Of a stretch of 64,000 nt of DNA, positions 10,336 through 22,045 are shown piece after piece. Position numbers and translations under genes: made by a program. Position 1 is the first letter of the stretch; each line of letters opens with the position of its first letter. The stretch covers positions 1 to 64,000 of the forward strand of contig WHUX01000222.1 in assembly GCA_015179025.1 (NCBI GenBank). The letters run 5' to 3'. Below the pieces are notes generated by a model, which saw only the letters and a program-made list of their open reading frames with translations, ran no database searches and was not told the DNA's origin. The DNA comes from Terfezia claveryi (Eukaryota > Ascomycota > Pezizomycetes > Pezizales > Pezizaceae).

Positions 10336-11340
10336 ATGCATGAATTCCTACGGGATATATCACAAAGCGTGAACTCCGCACATATCGCAGTACTTGTCTC
10401 GTTCGCAGTACCACGACTACGATTTCCCAATATGACTATTACCAGGCCAGGCATTGAGTAGTACGGCACCCGCGGGCGAAAGGGGGGCTGAGCGCCGTTG
10501 ATCACTGTCGTGCCACTTCTCTTATTATCCCCTATCTCATTGTCTTCGGAAAGTCTAAATTGTCGGCCTTAGCAGTCGGCCTTGGCAACTATGGTTTTCC
10601 TGTATATATACTTCCCTTCCCCGCGCTTTTTCCCTTTGCTCATTATTCCCAGCATATTACAGCGAGTATTAGAGAGAGCATTAGAGGGAGAATTAGAGCG
10701 AGCTTTAGAGCGAGAGTTAGAGCGATGGATACAACGAGAATTAGAGCGAGTGTTGCTGCACACATGTTCCGTGTACATATCTATTGCTAAATACCTCTCT
10801 GTGTATATAATAATTGGCGAATACAATGAATATTTCTGCTGCATGCATATTCAAAGGTTGCAAACCCGGCTACATAGCTGGCTGGTGTAAGAACGAAGCA
10901 GATGCAAGCTGTAAGCGGGTTGTGTTTACCCACCAAGTGCGTCGGGACAAAGGTTGCATGTATGCTTGCGTCCCAGGCACGGGGGCAACATCCCAGTGCA
11001 TCCCAGATGCGAGAGCAACTGCCCAGTATTGGTGTTGCGTCCCAGGCGAGGGGGCAACGTTCCAGTGCGTCCAAAGCGCGGTGGCAACGTTCCAGTGCGT
11101 CCCAGATGCGAGAGCAACTGCCCAGCATTGGTGTTGCGTCCCAGGCGTGTGAGCAACGTTACAGTGCATCCTAGACACAAGCGCAACTGCCAAGAATATG
11201 TGTTGCGTCCCAGGCGTGTGAGCAACGTCCCAGTGCGTCAGGACGCTGGCGCAACAAGCGTTCGCGTCCTGATTTTGAGTTATCGTCCCATGCGTTACAT
11301 GCGTCTGACGCACAGGACGCAAATATTATTTTTGCTGATG
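10325..11340 (-). repeat. LIR1 right arm
   Basis: Reverse complement of 7663-8610 with few substitutions over the unique parts, for example the GGAATTCATGCA border and the CCCGCGGGCGAAAGGGGGG segment. It is longer because of extra 68-bp units. Confidence 0.9.
10960..11260 (-). repeat. 68-bp subterminal tandem repeat of LIR1 (right arm)
   Basis: Four or more degenerate units with GGGACGCAA and GTTGCTC motifs, inverted relative to the left arm. One short unit (near 11060-11098) carries CAAAGCGCGGTGGCAACG instead of the full repeat. Confidence 0.75.
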
Positions 11341-11657
11341 TAAGGCAAGACGATGGCAAGGGGGTGTACAAGGAGAGTATATCTTCGTAGAGAAAGCAAG
11401 GTCCTGTATTATATATACAAGACATTGGATAGAGATCTAATAACAGTATAAGGGATAAGGACTATATATACATAATTTCAGGCAAGAGTAATACAAGGAA
11501 GGGGCTTCTTAAGATCTCTATCTCGGAAGCCAAGCAAGATAATAATAACCTATTAACTACGTCACAGGTAATGCCAAAGGCAATAATAATAATAACCTAT
11601 CATCTGCAATCATAGGTGATGACAAAGATAAAGACAACTAAGCATATAGTTATGACA

Positions 11658-11674
11658 CTATCTCCCCTTTAGGC
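11658..11674 (-). promoter_or_regulatory. Polypurine tract of Gypsy A
   Basis: On the minus strand CCTAAAGGGGAGATAG abuts the 3' LTR. B (35038-35056) and C (45445-45461) have the same tract next to their 3' LTRs. Confidence 0.7.
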
Positions 11675-11839
11675 TGGAGCTCTAGTGATAAGGAGGCCTA
11701 GGTATGATAACTGGCAAAATCTATACAAACAATAATAAAAGCAAGAACCAAAACCCCAACTCCAAAGAATAAGAAGAACAAGAAGAATAAGAGTCAGATG
11801 GGCCCCATCATATGACTCTCAAAAGGCATAACATCATTC

Positions 11840-14800
11840 AATTAGGTGAGGCTTCTTTAGGTATTACTGGTGGAACAAAGTGACTAAATCCTGTACATTC
11901 TCTAAGTCTTCTGCAAGTTGCCAAGTAGCTTCTTTATCCCCTAATCATTTAACCTTGTATTGCAGATGACTATACCTCTTCCTTAAGTCTAATACCTCTT
12001 CGACCTCCCACTCCTCCTCACCCTCAACTACTATGAGAGGAAGGGGGGGATGCTTCTATCCTAAGAGGAGGTTGTCTGCTATAGGCTCAACTTCTGATAT
12101 GTAGACAACTGGGTGGCATTTGATGTTATTAGGGAACTTCAACTGGTAGATATAAGTGCCCACATTCCCTAATATTTCATATAGCCCCAGGAACTTGTGA
12201 TTTAGCTTGTGAGAAGGTTGTTCTATCTGAAAATGCCTACTAGAATACTATACCCAATCTCCTGGCTGGTACCTGAGAGCTAGCAATCTGGACCCATTAG
12301 CATACTCTGCTTGCCTAGCTTGTGCATAACCTAGCTCAGCTTTTAGGGTGGAGTGGAGCTCAGTGATTCTGACTGCAAACTCTCTGGCCGAAGGGTGGGC
12401 TTTCTGCAGGAGTGCTAGAGAGTCTACGAACTAAAGGTACTAGCCATAATTGTCTATATATAGGGACGTTTTCAACAACTCCATGAACTAGTTGTTGGCT
12501 ACAAATTCACAGGTTGCCAACAAAGATACTCAGTTGTTCTACTGAAAGCTGACATAGGCTCATAGGTACTGCTCTATGATGGCATTCATTCGTTCTGATT
12601 GGACGTCAATTTGAGGGTAGTATGCCATAGAGAGGTGTACTTCAATCCCTAGTAGCCTGCAGAATGCCTTCTAGAACTCAAATGTGAACTGGGAACCATG
12701 GTCGAAGACAATTGATTTAGGAAGGCCATGGTAGTAGAATATAGTATTGAGGTAGAGGTTGGCTAATTCTTAGGTAGAGCAGGTATCTTGATAGAGTATT
12801 ACATACTGCATCTTAGTTAGTTAGTCCACTACCATGAGAATGGTATTAAACTCCAAATCTTCTGGCAATCCAGTTATGAAGTCCATAGTTAGATATTGCT
12901 AAGGTCGATCTTGAATCTTCAGAGGCTTTAGGGTACTATAAGGGGCTTGGCAGGTGGGTTTGGTATGCTTGCAAACATGGCAATTCTATATGTACTATTC
13001 CACCCCCTTCTGTTGGTCAATCCATATATATTGTCTAGACAACAACTTCAATATCTTAGCCACCTTAAGGTAACCTATGGCCAAGATGTCATAGTGCTCC
13101 TTAATCAACCTTAAGTGTAGTTCATTGTCTATGAGTATGTAGAGATGGTCAAGATGGTAGAAAAAACCGTCCTAGGTATTGCACTTGGCCAAGGAGATCT
13201 TAGTGTACCTATGCTGGCCAGAATCTACTGCTACTATGATGTCTTTGGCTAGAGGGTCATCCTGATATGTCTTTTTTACCTGTCATTGGAGGTCAACTTT
13301 CATGGTAGCCTCAGCATCAGCTTCCACCTCAGCCTCAGTATTAGTTTCTACCTCAGCCTTAGTATTAACTCCAGTGAGGACATTAGCTACCAGATCTAGG
13401 TTTTTGGGCTTCAATACCACCTGATTTTATTATTTTAGCCTTTTATCCCCCCTATTAAGGAGGTCTCCTGACCTCCTAGTCAGTACATCAAGCTTGCCCT
13501 CAGCCTTTCTAGGCTGATACCTTATTTTGAAGTTAAAGTAGAACAAGAATTCCAACTACCTAGCCTACCGATGATTCAGCAACTTGGTAGTTGTGAAGTA
13601 TTCTAGGTTCTTGTAGTTGGAAAGGACCTCAATAACCCCTTTTACTAATTCTAGGTGAGTTCCCTATTCCTGAAATGCTTGCATAATAACTATTAACTCT
13701 TTATTATAGATCTCATAATTATATTCTACTAGGGAATGCTTTTTAGAGAAATATGCTACTGGGTGGAGAATACCATTAATATACTGGAACAAGATTCTAG
13801 CAGAAATATAGTTGAAGGCATCTGTTTCTACAATATATTTACTATTAGGATCGAAGTGGACCAGGATTGGGGCTAAGCAGAAGGCTTTCTTAAGCTTCTC
13901 AAAGACCAACTGAGCTTTTGGACTCCACTGGAAGTATTGGCCTCTTTTTATGCCCTTGGTCTTAGTTAATGCTATCAGTAATACTATGATCTTTGAATAT
14001 CCAAGAATAAACTAGTAATAGAAGTTAGTGAATCCCAAGAAGGCCTGTACATTCTTGAAGTTGGCTGGAGTTTTCTACTCCTAATTCATAGTAACCTTTA
14101 TAGGATCTATCTAGATGCCCTCCATAGTGATAATCAGCCCCAGATACTTGACTTTCTGCATATAGAACTTATACTTTTTTGGCTTTAGATATAGTCTGGC
14201 TCCCTTCAGTTTCTCTAGCACTTGTCGGATATGGATCTTATGTTCTACCAAGGAATCTAAGTAAAGGAGAATATCATCAAGGTAAGCTATACAGAATATG
14301 TCTAAGAAGTCCCATAGTGTGTCATTGATAAAGTACTGAAAAGAGGCCAGTGCATTGGTTAGGCCAAAAGGCATCACATTATACTCAAAATGGCCATATT
14401 ATGTTCGGAAGGCTGTTTTCTATTTCTCTCCCTCGGCAATCTATACCAGGTTGTACGTCCCTTTCAAATCCAATTTAGTGAATGATTTTGCCTTGGAGAG
14501 CCTAGTTAATATCTCCTAGATTAGTGGTAGGGGGTACCTATTTTTTATCATTATCTTGTTCAAGCCATGATAATCAATACACAACCAAAGAGAGCTATCC
14601 AATTTCTTTACGAACAGTACTGGAGCACCCCCTAGTAAGGAGCTATAGCAAATAAAGCTCTTGTTAAGGTTTTCTTCTAATTACTTCTTCAAGGCTTCTA
14701 GCTCCACATAGGACATTCCATAGAGGGGCCCATAAGGGGAGGTTTTATCTTCTATTAGTAGGATAGTATGGTCATATGGCCAGTGGGATGTGAGCTTCTC

Positions 14801-15600
14801 TATGGCCTTTTCTAAGAATAGGTTAATGAACTTATAGTATTTGTCTAGAACCATAGATTTCTACTCCTCCTTAAACCTTATCTTGTTGATTTCCAGCTTT
14901 ATGTTATATATGGAGAGGGCATATACCTTCAGCTTATGCCTTCTAGTAAGGTAAGCAAAAGTTCTGGCTCAAATGAAGTAGATATTGAGGGGTTTTGGTG
15001 AGGGGGTTTTCATGACCACCTGGCTAGAGTCTTCTTCTGGAGGTGGTAGAGTACACAGCCCTTTAATGGTAGTCCTTGAGGCACTACAGTGCTTCTTACA
15101 ATACTCACTATTGAAATTCTAGGGGTAAGAGCCAAAGTTAATAGAAACATTATATATTTGGAGCTACAGAATCTCCAGAATCTCTAGAACAATAGAGTAT
15201 TTGAGCTTAGTCATAAATATCAGGAAACTTTCTGAGTAGTTTCCAATGGCAGTAAGCAAGCATATAAGGTTAGTAATAGCTCTGGAAGAGATAGGTTAGA
15301 TATCAATGATATTGAGAATATGAGGAGTCTTTGACTTGGAAGTTGCTATAGAATTTTTACTAACAAAGGCCTAATCAATAAATACAATTCCTAAAGCACT
15401 ATAATCTATGAGAGCTGATGTTACTACTATTTTACCATTGCATTTAATAGTTATTGGTACTACAAAATACTCGTCAAACAAGTAAAATTCATCAATAGAT
15501 ATAGATATAGGAACAGAGAAAGATGACAAAGACAAATGACTTAACGCAGGTCCCTTGCTAGTGTCAGTGACTAGGTAAGAGATAGGGCTTTTCCTAACTC
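11840..15600 (-). pseudogene. pol: Gypsy A pol (protease, RT, RNase H, integrase, chromodomain), broken
   Basis: Reading right to left: protease remnant near 15540-15300 (ALIDYSALGIVFIDQAFVSK, the catalytic Asp kept, CGASG changed to YSALG). RT near 14950-14000 includes [15 protein letters not shown] and the intact catalytic IAYLDDILLY near 14275. RNase H is near 13910-13500 (IVETDAFNYISA). Integrase near 13300-12300 includes NCHVCKHTKP, LTMDFITGLP and QSERMNAI. The chromodomain is near 12030-11850 (GEEEWEVEEVLDLRKRY). More than 30 in-frame TAG/TAA stops occur at Gln or Trp positions compared with copy C. Confidence 0.9.
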
Positions 15601-16214
15601 ATCCATTTCTTCAATCCTGGATTTGGAGATAGAGTGGGTGGCTATTGAGCAGTTTTTGCAGAGGGGACATGCTATGATAAAATAGTCACCTTTTCTGCAT
15701 ACTATACATAGCCCATTCATTTAGTAGTGATCTCTCTCCTCCTAAGTTAACTAGGGCCTTCTAGAAGAGAGATCCATAGGAGTGGGCCCTCTTGCCACCA
15801 ACAATCGATATGCTAGTTTATTGGTAGGTGTGGGGGGTTGTTGCTATTGGGAGTGTGTAGCTAGGAAACTTGTTTGGGAGGTTGTAGTTGTGTGAGTTCT
15901 CTGAGGGCCCCTGAGTGCCACCATCTGCTGTTCCACTTAGCTGGCCTATATAATAAGCTCTTCCAAAGTCTTAGTTGGCAGGCAAATACACTAGGGCCTA
16001 TTTGAGTTCAAAGGAAAGACCAGTCTTAAATTAATCAAGTTTGGCCTCATCATTCCATATGAGTTCAGCTACTAACCTAGAGAATTCAATGATGTAGGTT
16101 AATAAGTTATTGTTCTTTTGACTAAGGTCCTGCAGGACCTAGCTGGCTTTCCCCTTAGGGTCTGAATCCCCAAAGACTTGATCCAGAAGTGCCATCAAGG
16201 CTAAGACATCAGTC
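15600..16214 (-). pseudogene. gag: Gypsy A gag, C-terminal part (broken)
   Basis: Continues the gag interrupted by Copia G. It includes FGDSDPKGKASQVLQDL, TPMDLSSRRP, and a damaged zinc knuckle CIVCRKGDYFIIAC in which the zinc His is Tyr. It ends at the gag/pol overlap with AGGAAAA (15589-15595, minus strand), equivalent to the GGGAAAA slip site of copy C. Confidence 0.85.
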
Positions 16215-16219
16215 AAATC

Positions 16220-16859
16220 TATTGAAAGGTTACTATGAGCGGAGGTATCGCGGTAGTAATTATGGAGGTAGTAGCGGTGGACAGTAGTGCTATGAAGCAG
16301 AGAGTGCGAGCGAACAGAAGTGCGAGAGAGCAGATTGTTGAACTATGTCGAGAGTAAACAGTCTATTAAGTCTAATCGAGAAGTATATAGAACTAGATAC
16401 AGGAGTAGGAAAACTCATATATAATAGTACAAGTTGAGGGTAAAGATCTAGTAAGGAAATCTAAGTTACATAACCTAAGAATAGTATATCATGCACATGT
16501 GAATAAAGAAATACATAGAGGTGTGCGATTGAGACAGTAATATAAGTCAATGAATATAACAGAGGGTCATAGAAGTGGTGATCATTGAGTCATGACAACT
16601 GAAACAAGTAAGCAGTAACCTTAAGTAGTAAAGCAGCATTATGCAATGATAATAGATACTAAGTTAGGAAAGTAAGTAAAGATAATAAGAACATATGAAC
16701 AACATATAAATACATGTGAAAGAAATAATACAGAAGTCCTTAATCGGGTAGCAAGTGTCCATATTAGGTATCAGCATGATATGGAAGTAATCGTAAGAGA
16801 GAACAATGTATTGTATGGAAATACTTAACTATATCGAAAAGAAATAATTATTTTCAACA
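16220..16859 (-). repeat. 3' LTR of Copia G
   Basis: 640 bp, nearly identical to 21401-22040, with mostly transition differences. Confidence 0.9.
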
Positions 16860-16872
16860 CCTCTTCTCACTT
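16860..16872 (-). promoter_or_regulatory. Polypurine tract of Copia G
   Basis: AAGTGAGAAGAGG on the minus strand directly abuts the 3' LTR start TGTTG. Confidence 0.7.
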
Positions 16873-16873
16873 G

Positions 16874-17500
16874 TTATCCCATGATTAATCCTTTGAGATA
16901 GGAGAACCATGGACCAGGAAAGGCCTTTGTGCATATGTCCACTAGATTGTGTTCACCAGGAATATGTAACAGCGTGATAGTGCCAGAGTTAATGATTTTG
17001 CAGACGAAGTGGTAAGCAACGTCAATATGCTTTGACTTATCGGAGATTCGAGGATTATGAGCCAGGTCGATAGAGCCGTTATTGTCACAAGAGAGGGCAG
17101 AAGGAATATCTTTGATAGAGAGCTCGCTTAGTGCATTCTGAAGCCAAATTTGTTGTTTAGCAGCAGTAGAACCAGCAATGTATTCTACTTCAGTAGTGGA
17201 GGTTGTCACGCATTTTTGTTTTTGTGATCACCAGCAGATAGTATAAGAGGCGAGCTTGAAGATATATCCTGAGGTCGACTGTCGAGTGTCACGACATCCA
17301 GCAAAGTCTGAGTTAGTAAATCCTTCAAGTGAAAGAGGTTGTTTGAGTTTATAGGTCAAGGTAAGATCGCGAGTACACTTAAGGTAGTGTAGGACTCGTT
17401 TAACTGCTCCAAGATGATCCTTCGATGGTTTGTGAGAAAATTGTGAAAGAAGGGTTACAGAGTAAGCCAGGTCAGGACGTGTTCCAATAACTGCATACAT
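16874..17500 (-). pseudogene. pol: Copia G RNase H domain
   Basis: Two open stretches cover the C-terminus of a Copia polyprotein. The first has GTRPDLAYSVTLLSQF and NSDFAGCRDTRQSTSGY (17228-17500), where the catalytic-type Asp is kept. The second has TEVEYIAGSTAAKQ, LSCDNNGSIDLAHNPR and SKHIDVAYHFV (16874-17209), then the final DICTKAF tail. A stop or frame slip near 17210-17230 separates them. The polyprotein ends just before the polypurine tract. Confidence 0.9.
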
Positions 17501-18400
17501 GAGTGATCCAATGATTTATTGATAGAGGGAGATGTCAGTAACCTCATCTTCATCTGTGCATTGTCAAAAAGTATGGTTCGAGTCAAGAGGAAGAGTGACG
17601 GGGTTGCAGTCCATCATACCGAAATGTTCGAGGATCTTGTCGATATAGGAGGATTGGGATAGTATGATACTGTACTTAGAGTACTCAATTCGAATTCCTA
17701 GAAGCCAATGTAAGTTACCTATATTAGTTAACTTAAACTCTCGTTTGAGTGACTGTTTGGTAGAATTCATAATGGCTGAGTCTTTATATCTGAATAAAGT
17801 AATGTCATCGACATAAAGGGTGAGTATGATTGTGCCAGACTTATGGACAAAGACGCAGGGGTCAAAGGCACAAGCAGAGAAACCTATTGTCAGGAGGAAA
17901 GATGTTAATCATCTATACCACTGACGAGGAGACTGCTTTAATCCATAAATGGATCGGTTAAGTTTAGCACACATGCTGTCAATCTGGGTGCCTTCCGGAA
18001 GTTGCATGTAGATAATTTCATTCAAATAACCGTAAAGGAAGGCTGCTTTGATATCTATTTGTTGAGGTTCCCATTGCAAGTGGGCAGATAAAGCGATAAG
18101 GATGCGGAAGAAGTCGTATCGGACAACAGGAGAAAAGATTTCATCGAAGTCTATGCCAGGTTGTTGAGAGAAACCTTGAGCAACTAGATAAGCCTTGTAC
18201 CGATCGATATTCCCATTAGCATCTCGCTTAATCTTAAATACCCACTTGCTTCCAATAATATTGCTATCCTGTAGTATTGGAACCACTTTCCAAACATCTT
18301 GATCCTTCATAGCTTCCAACTCATCGTTCAGAGCCTTTCTCCATTTTTCTTCATCAGGTGAATTAACAGCCTATTTAAAGGTTCGAGGTTCATCACCATG
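17501..18400 (-). pseudogene. pol: Copia G reverse transcriptase
   Basis: The RT core is open over 17909-18319: NIIGSKWVFKIKRDANGNID, AYLVAQGFSQQPGIDFDEIF, IDIKAAFLYGYLNEIIYMQL and SIYGLKQSPRQWY are Copia RT motifs. The catalytic VDDITLF lies near 17800-17819. TNIGNLHWLLGIRIEYSK and the thumb follow at 17564-17770. Upstream of 18319 the frame is NDELEAMKDQ, so the true polyprotein is continuous with integrase. Breaks near 17905 and 17530. Confidence 0.9.
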
Positions 18401-20160
18401 TTGTAAGACTAAAGTGATCAATACTTTATCTTCTTCGTTATCCTCATCAAAGACTTCAGGTGGGTCTTCGATTAATCTAGAATGACTATCAAACTGTATC
18501 TTTGTACCAATTATGGGACGATAGGAGCTTGTGCAGTTCCGAATTTGATTGTTTTAAAAACAGCTCACCTGCCTTGGTAATGGTTGTAGGTCTAACTATT
18601 TTTCCACTAACGATTCAGGTGAAGTTTCCATCGTTGGAATCATCGGGTAAAGATTGTCGAAGGTCTTGAGGAAGTGAAGTAAGTGGTGAGTATTCATCTC
18701 GATTTTGAGGTGGAGGAGGTAAGTGAAATTGTAGAGTTGGTTTGGAAATAGGTCTAGGAGCTGGTGGAAGGGAAGATGATGTTGTAGTTGATGTTGAAGG
18801 AATAGGTAGTGAGGAAGTAGTTGTGTCCGATGTTGTTTCAGTCGGATGGGAAAGAGTCATACTAGGGAACCATGCTTTATGAATGAGCGGGTGTCCTTTA
18901 AAATACCATTCTTCTGCTTGTTTTGGATTTCGTATACACCATTGTTGCCAGAGATATTCGTTTGGGAATTCTGAGCTAGTGTATGGGATTACTTCAAGTA
19001 GAGAAGTAGGAGGAGAAGCAGTATTCATAGTTGGTAACCGTAACAGATTAGTTGAGTTAGATGTAGGTAGAGGTACCCCTTCTGGAGTTGTACTTAGTCC
19101 GAAAATGACATCTTGTGCTCGAACTGTATAAGTATGCTTTCTAGAAGGTACATGGACCTTATAGATAGCTGTGCTATTAGTATAACCAATGAATATACCT
19201 TTCTTAGCCCGTGGTAGGAGTTTACTGCCTACAGGTCATCATTCCTCAAGTATATGTATATAACATTCCTTGCCGAAGGGTTAAAGGTGAGAGTGGTAGG
19301 TTTATTGCCGTGAAAACCTCATAGGGAGTTTCCCTTTGACAGACTATGAGGTGACCGATTTCAGAGATAGGTCGAAGTTGAGCATGCTTCAGCCCAGAAT
19401 CTTTTGTCCATATTCATAACATAGCCCTCATCATTTCTGTATTGTTCAGTTGAAGCATTCAGCTACACCATTAGATTCATGAGAGTAAGGGGGCGTTAGT
19501 TCATGCACGATGCCTTTTGACTTAAAGAACTGTTCAGATCTTTGTTAACATACTCTCACCATTATCAGTATGAAACCTTTAACATGGTGTGATGTTTGCT
19601 TTTCAACTAAGGTAAAAAGTCTTGGATTGATTTGGTTGAGTCGGATTTCTGTTTAAGGAAGTAGACCAAGAAGCAGAGAGTAGTCATTGATAAGTGTGAT
19701 GAAGTAGCTTGCTCCACCAAAAGAGGGTGTGGGGAGTTTACCACTAAGATCTGAGTGAATAAGTTCGAGAATATTGGAGCACGAGATATTGTAGATTTAG
19801 GGACAGAGTGAGTATATTTGGCGAGTATGCATGGCTCGCAATATAGTTATCAGGGGGTGTTGGGAGAATATCACCGTCAGAGTAGAGTTCTTTATGCTTG
19901 AGGACAGTAATGCTTAATGACCGAATAACTAATGCCAGTGATCGATTGTTTTTCAAGAGGAAGAGACCAATGCCTTTTCATTTGACTCAATAATAAATGG
20001 GAGACTTCCAACAAATTCCACCATAAATAACACAGAATCATTGCCTTTCTTCGTAACATGAAACCCAGAATCCATAGAGAAAGTGGAGAGACGAGATCGA
20101 ACAGCATTCCAAGAAAACAGTGTGTGACCAAGAGAAGGAATATATCGAACATTGACAAGA
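18401..20160 (-). pseudogene. pol: Copia G integrase and variable linker (frameshifted)
   Basis: A proline/serine-rich linker of 137 open codons (18615-19028) precedes RT. Integrase pieces lie at 19040-20160 in shifting frames: a WHxxxGH-like HHCC start near 19905-19930, a PCILAKYTHS fragment with the second zinc Cys near 19810, and a late KVHVPSRKHTYTVRAQDV segment near 19100-19150. Catalytic residues cannot be placed with confidence because of several indels and stops. Confidence 0.7.
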
Positions 20161-21323
20161 CAAACAGTGGAAGTAGAGCCGTTAGGGAGTAGACAGTTAA
20201 GAAGGACTGTCCCTTTTCCTTTAGCTTCGAGGAGATTATTGCCAGCTCCTTCTATAGTTCTACTATCCTCTGAAAAGTTTTCGAAGTGTTCTATATTGTT
20301 GGTCATGTGAGCACTGCACACTGTATGGAATTTCCAGATGGTTTTTCGGGATGGGTTACTAACGCTGAGAGCCTCGTCCTTGGAGCTACCAGAGCTGCCA
20401 ACGATAAGAGCCTGTTCCTTCTTGTCTTCCTTCTTTTTATCCTTCTTCTTATCCTCATTTAACTTCTTCAACTTCTAACACTTCTGCCATGTATGACCTG
20501 TGTATTTGCCGAGTTGATGCTTTTTGCAATAGGTGCATTCCACATCGGAGTCCTTGTTCTATTGTTGTGATTGCTGCTGTTGAGGCTTGCCTTTCTTCTT
20601 GAAGGAGGCAGAGAGAGCAGTATCCCGTTTTTCGATTTCGGAACCAACAGAGAGGAGTCGTAATTTTGCATCGGCATATGTAAGGTTGGACTTAGTTGAG
20701 AGGTTGTCGACTATATTAGAGTAATGTTCAACGAGGAAGGAGAGGAGAATGTCCCTTTTGGCTTCGTCCTTATTAAGGAAAGTGTAGAGAGATTTACGAT
20801 ATTCATCTGAAGAGCTAGTGAGAGAGTAAAGTCGAGACCACTCAGTCTCATATTGCTCAATAAAGTCGGTGAAGGAGGTAGTAGGAGTGTAGGTTGAGGC
20901 TAAGGTGAAGAGTGTGTGTAGTTGATGTATAAAAGAGAATGGAGTATCACGATAATACTGGTCTTTGAAATGAGTCCAGATTTCATGTGGTGAATCAAAC
21001 TTAGAGACAACCTTCAGTATAAGTTTGCTAATAACCTATATTAGCATGAGGATAGCTTGATTTTCCATAGCTGCGAAGAGTTCTTTCTCTTCTTGTGTCG
21101 CATCTATCGCAGGTTTAAGTCCTTCAATAATGAGTTCCTTACAACCCATACCTCTCATAATCATCTTGACAGTATCAGCCCAGTTTTCGTAGTTGTCTTT
21201 GCTGGTAAGTAACTCAATATTATCGAGTTTGACTGGAATAGGCTTGAAGTCTTTCGGTGGTCGGAAGATAGAAGGTACAGCCTTTCCTTTACTGCCAGAA
21301 CCAGAACCTGAACCGGATACCAT
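20161..21323 (-). pseudogene. gag: Copia G gag and protease (broken)
   Basis: Gag starts at 21323 with a Gly/Ser-rich N-terminus, then FKPIPVKLDNIELLTSKDNY and NWADTVKMIMRGMG, the UBN2/Copia-gag type of sequence. A zinc-finger-like CTYC...H...C lies near 20470-20530, with a longer loop than CX2CX4HX4C. A Lys-rich linker is followed by FHTVCSAHMTNNIEHF, the remnant of a D(T/S)GASxHM protease site, then NVRYIPSLGHTLFS. Start chosen as the first Met after the 5' LTR and PBS. Confidence 0.8.
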
Positions 21324-21388
21324 TGTATAGATATATGTGGGAGAGAAGGTGAATGCGAGAAAGTTATCGAGTTGTCCTGAGCTATTCC

Positions 21389-21400
21389 GGGCTCATAACC
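21389..21400 (-). promoter_or_regulatory. Primer-binding site of Copia G, half-tRNA-iMet type
   Basis: Next to the 5' LTR the minus strand reads GGTTATGAGCCC, the complement of the anticodon stem-loop GGGCTCATAACC of initiator tRNA-Met. Drosophila copia is known to use such an internal half-tRNA primer. Confidence 0.65.
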
Positions 21401-22040
21401 TATTGAAAGGTTACTATGAGCGGAGGTATCGTGGTAGTAATTACGGAGGTAGTAGCGGTGGACAGTAGTGCTATGAAGCAGAGAGTGCGAGCAAACAGAA
21501 GTGCGAGAGAGCAGATTGTTGAACTATGTCGAGAGTAGATAGTCTATTGAGTCTAATCGAGAAGTATGTAGAACTAGATACAGGAGTAGGAAAACTCGTG
21601 TATAATAGTACAAGTTGAGGGTAAAGATCTAGTAAGGAAATCTAAGTTACATAACCTAAGAATAGTATATCGTGCATATGTGAATAAAGAAATACATAGA
21701 GGTGTACGACTGAGACAGTAATATAAGTCAATGAATATAACAGAAAGTCATAGAAGTGGTGATTGTTGAGTCATGACAACTGAGACAAGTAAGCAGTAAG
21801 CTTAAGTAGTAAAGCAGCATTATGCAATGATAATAGATACTAAGTTAGGAAAGTAAGTAAAGATAATAAGAATATGTGAACGACATGTGAACACATGTGA
21901 AAGAAATAATACAGAAGTCCTTAATCGGGTAGCAAGTGTCCATATTGGGTATCAGCATGATATGGAAGTAATCGTAAGAGAGAACGATGTATTGTATACA
22001 AATACTTAACTATATCGAAAGGAAATGATTATTTTCAACA
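21401..22040 (-). repeat. 5' LTR of Copia G
   Basis: 640-bp copy of 16220-16859. Ends TATTGAAAGG and TTTTCAACA on the plus strand. Confidence 0.9.
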
Positions 22041-22045
22041 AAATC

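Larger units (their letters stand above)
7663..11340. mobile_element. LIR1: 3.68-kb palindromic TA-flanked element with central hairpin array
   Basis: Two inverted arms of about 950 and 1015 bp enclose 1.74 kb of tandem repeats. Tips are CATCAGCAAAAA and TTTTTGCTGATG, each flanked by TA (7661-7662, 11341-11342). The partner LTR of Gypsy A (23487-23517) gives the empty site: it has the same 31-bp length with a single CA/TA at the junction and only transition differences. This proves insertion with TA duplication, as in Tc1/mariner-type transposition. No transposase ORF exists. It is GC-richer and far less decayed than the LTR it sits in. Confidence 0.9.
7364..11657 (-). repeat. 3' LTR of Gypsy A, interrupted by LIR1
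   Basis: Plus-strand ends are TGTAATAAGG and TATGACA. Without LIR1 and its extra TA it is 614 bp. It matches the Gypsy A 5' LTR and, more weakly, the LTRs of B and C. Confidence 0.85.
16220..22040 (-). mobile_element. Copia G: full-length 5.8-kb Ty1/Copia element
   Basis: 640-bp LTRs at 16220-16859 and 21401-22040, 5-bp TSDs AAATC (16215-16219, 22041-22045). It lies inside Gypsy A gag. Domain order on the minus strand is gag, protease, integrase, RT, RNase H, so it is Copia type. The LTR starts TGTTGAAAAT and ends CAATA (CA decayed to TA). Damage is moderate: several frameshifts and stops in gag and integrase, while long RT and RNase H stretches remain open. Confidence 0.95.

Noticed and set aside
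8747..10461. Many long overlapping ORFs on both strands (up to 303 codons) with repeats such as YIYICEKSMHSRAYIY
   Set aside because: They arise because the 40-bp tandem unit contains few stops in any frame. Several frames on both strands are open at once, and AT-run length changes shift the frame freely. Not genes.
7663..11340. Assembly artefact (inverted chimera) as the source of the LIR1 palindrome
   Set aside because: Arms differ in repeat copy number and at scattered sites, the borders have TA duplications, and an empty site exists elsewhere. A chimera would give identical arms and no TSD. Long reads would still be useful.
21381..21410. tRNA gene fragment with CAT anticodon loop
   Set aside because: Only 12 bp match the anticodon stem-loop and it abuts a Copia LTR exactly. 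It is a primer-binding site.
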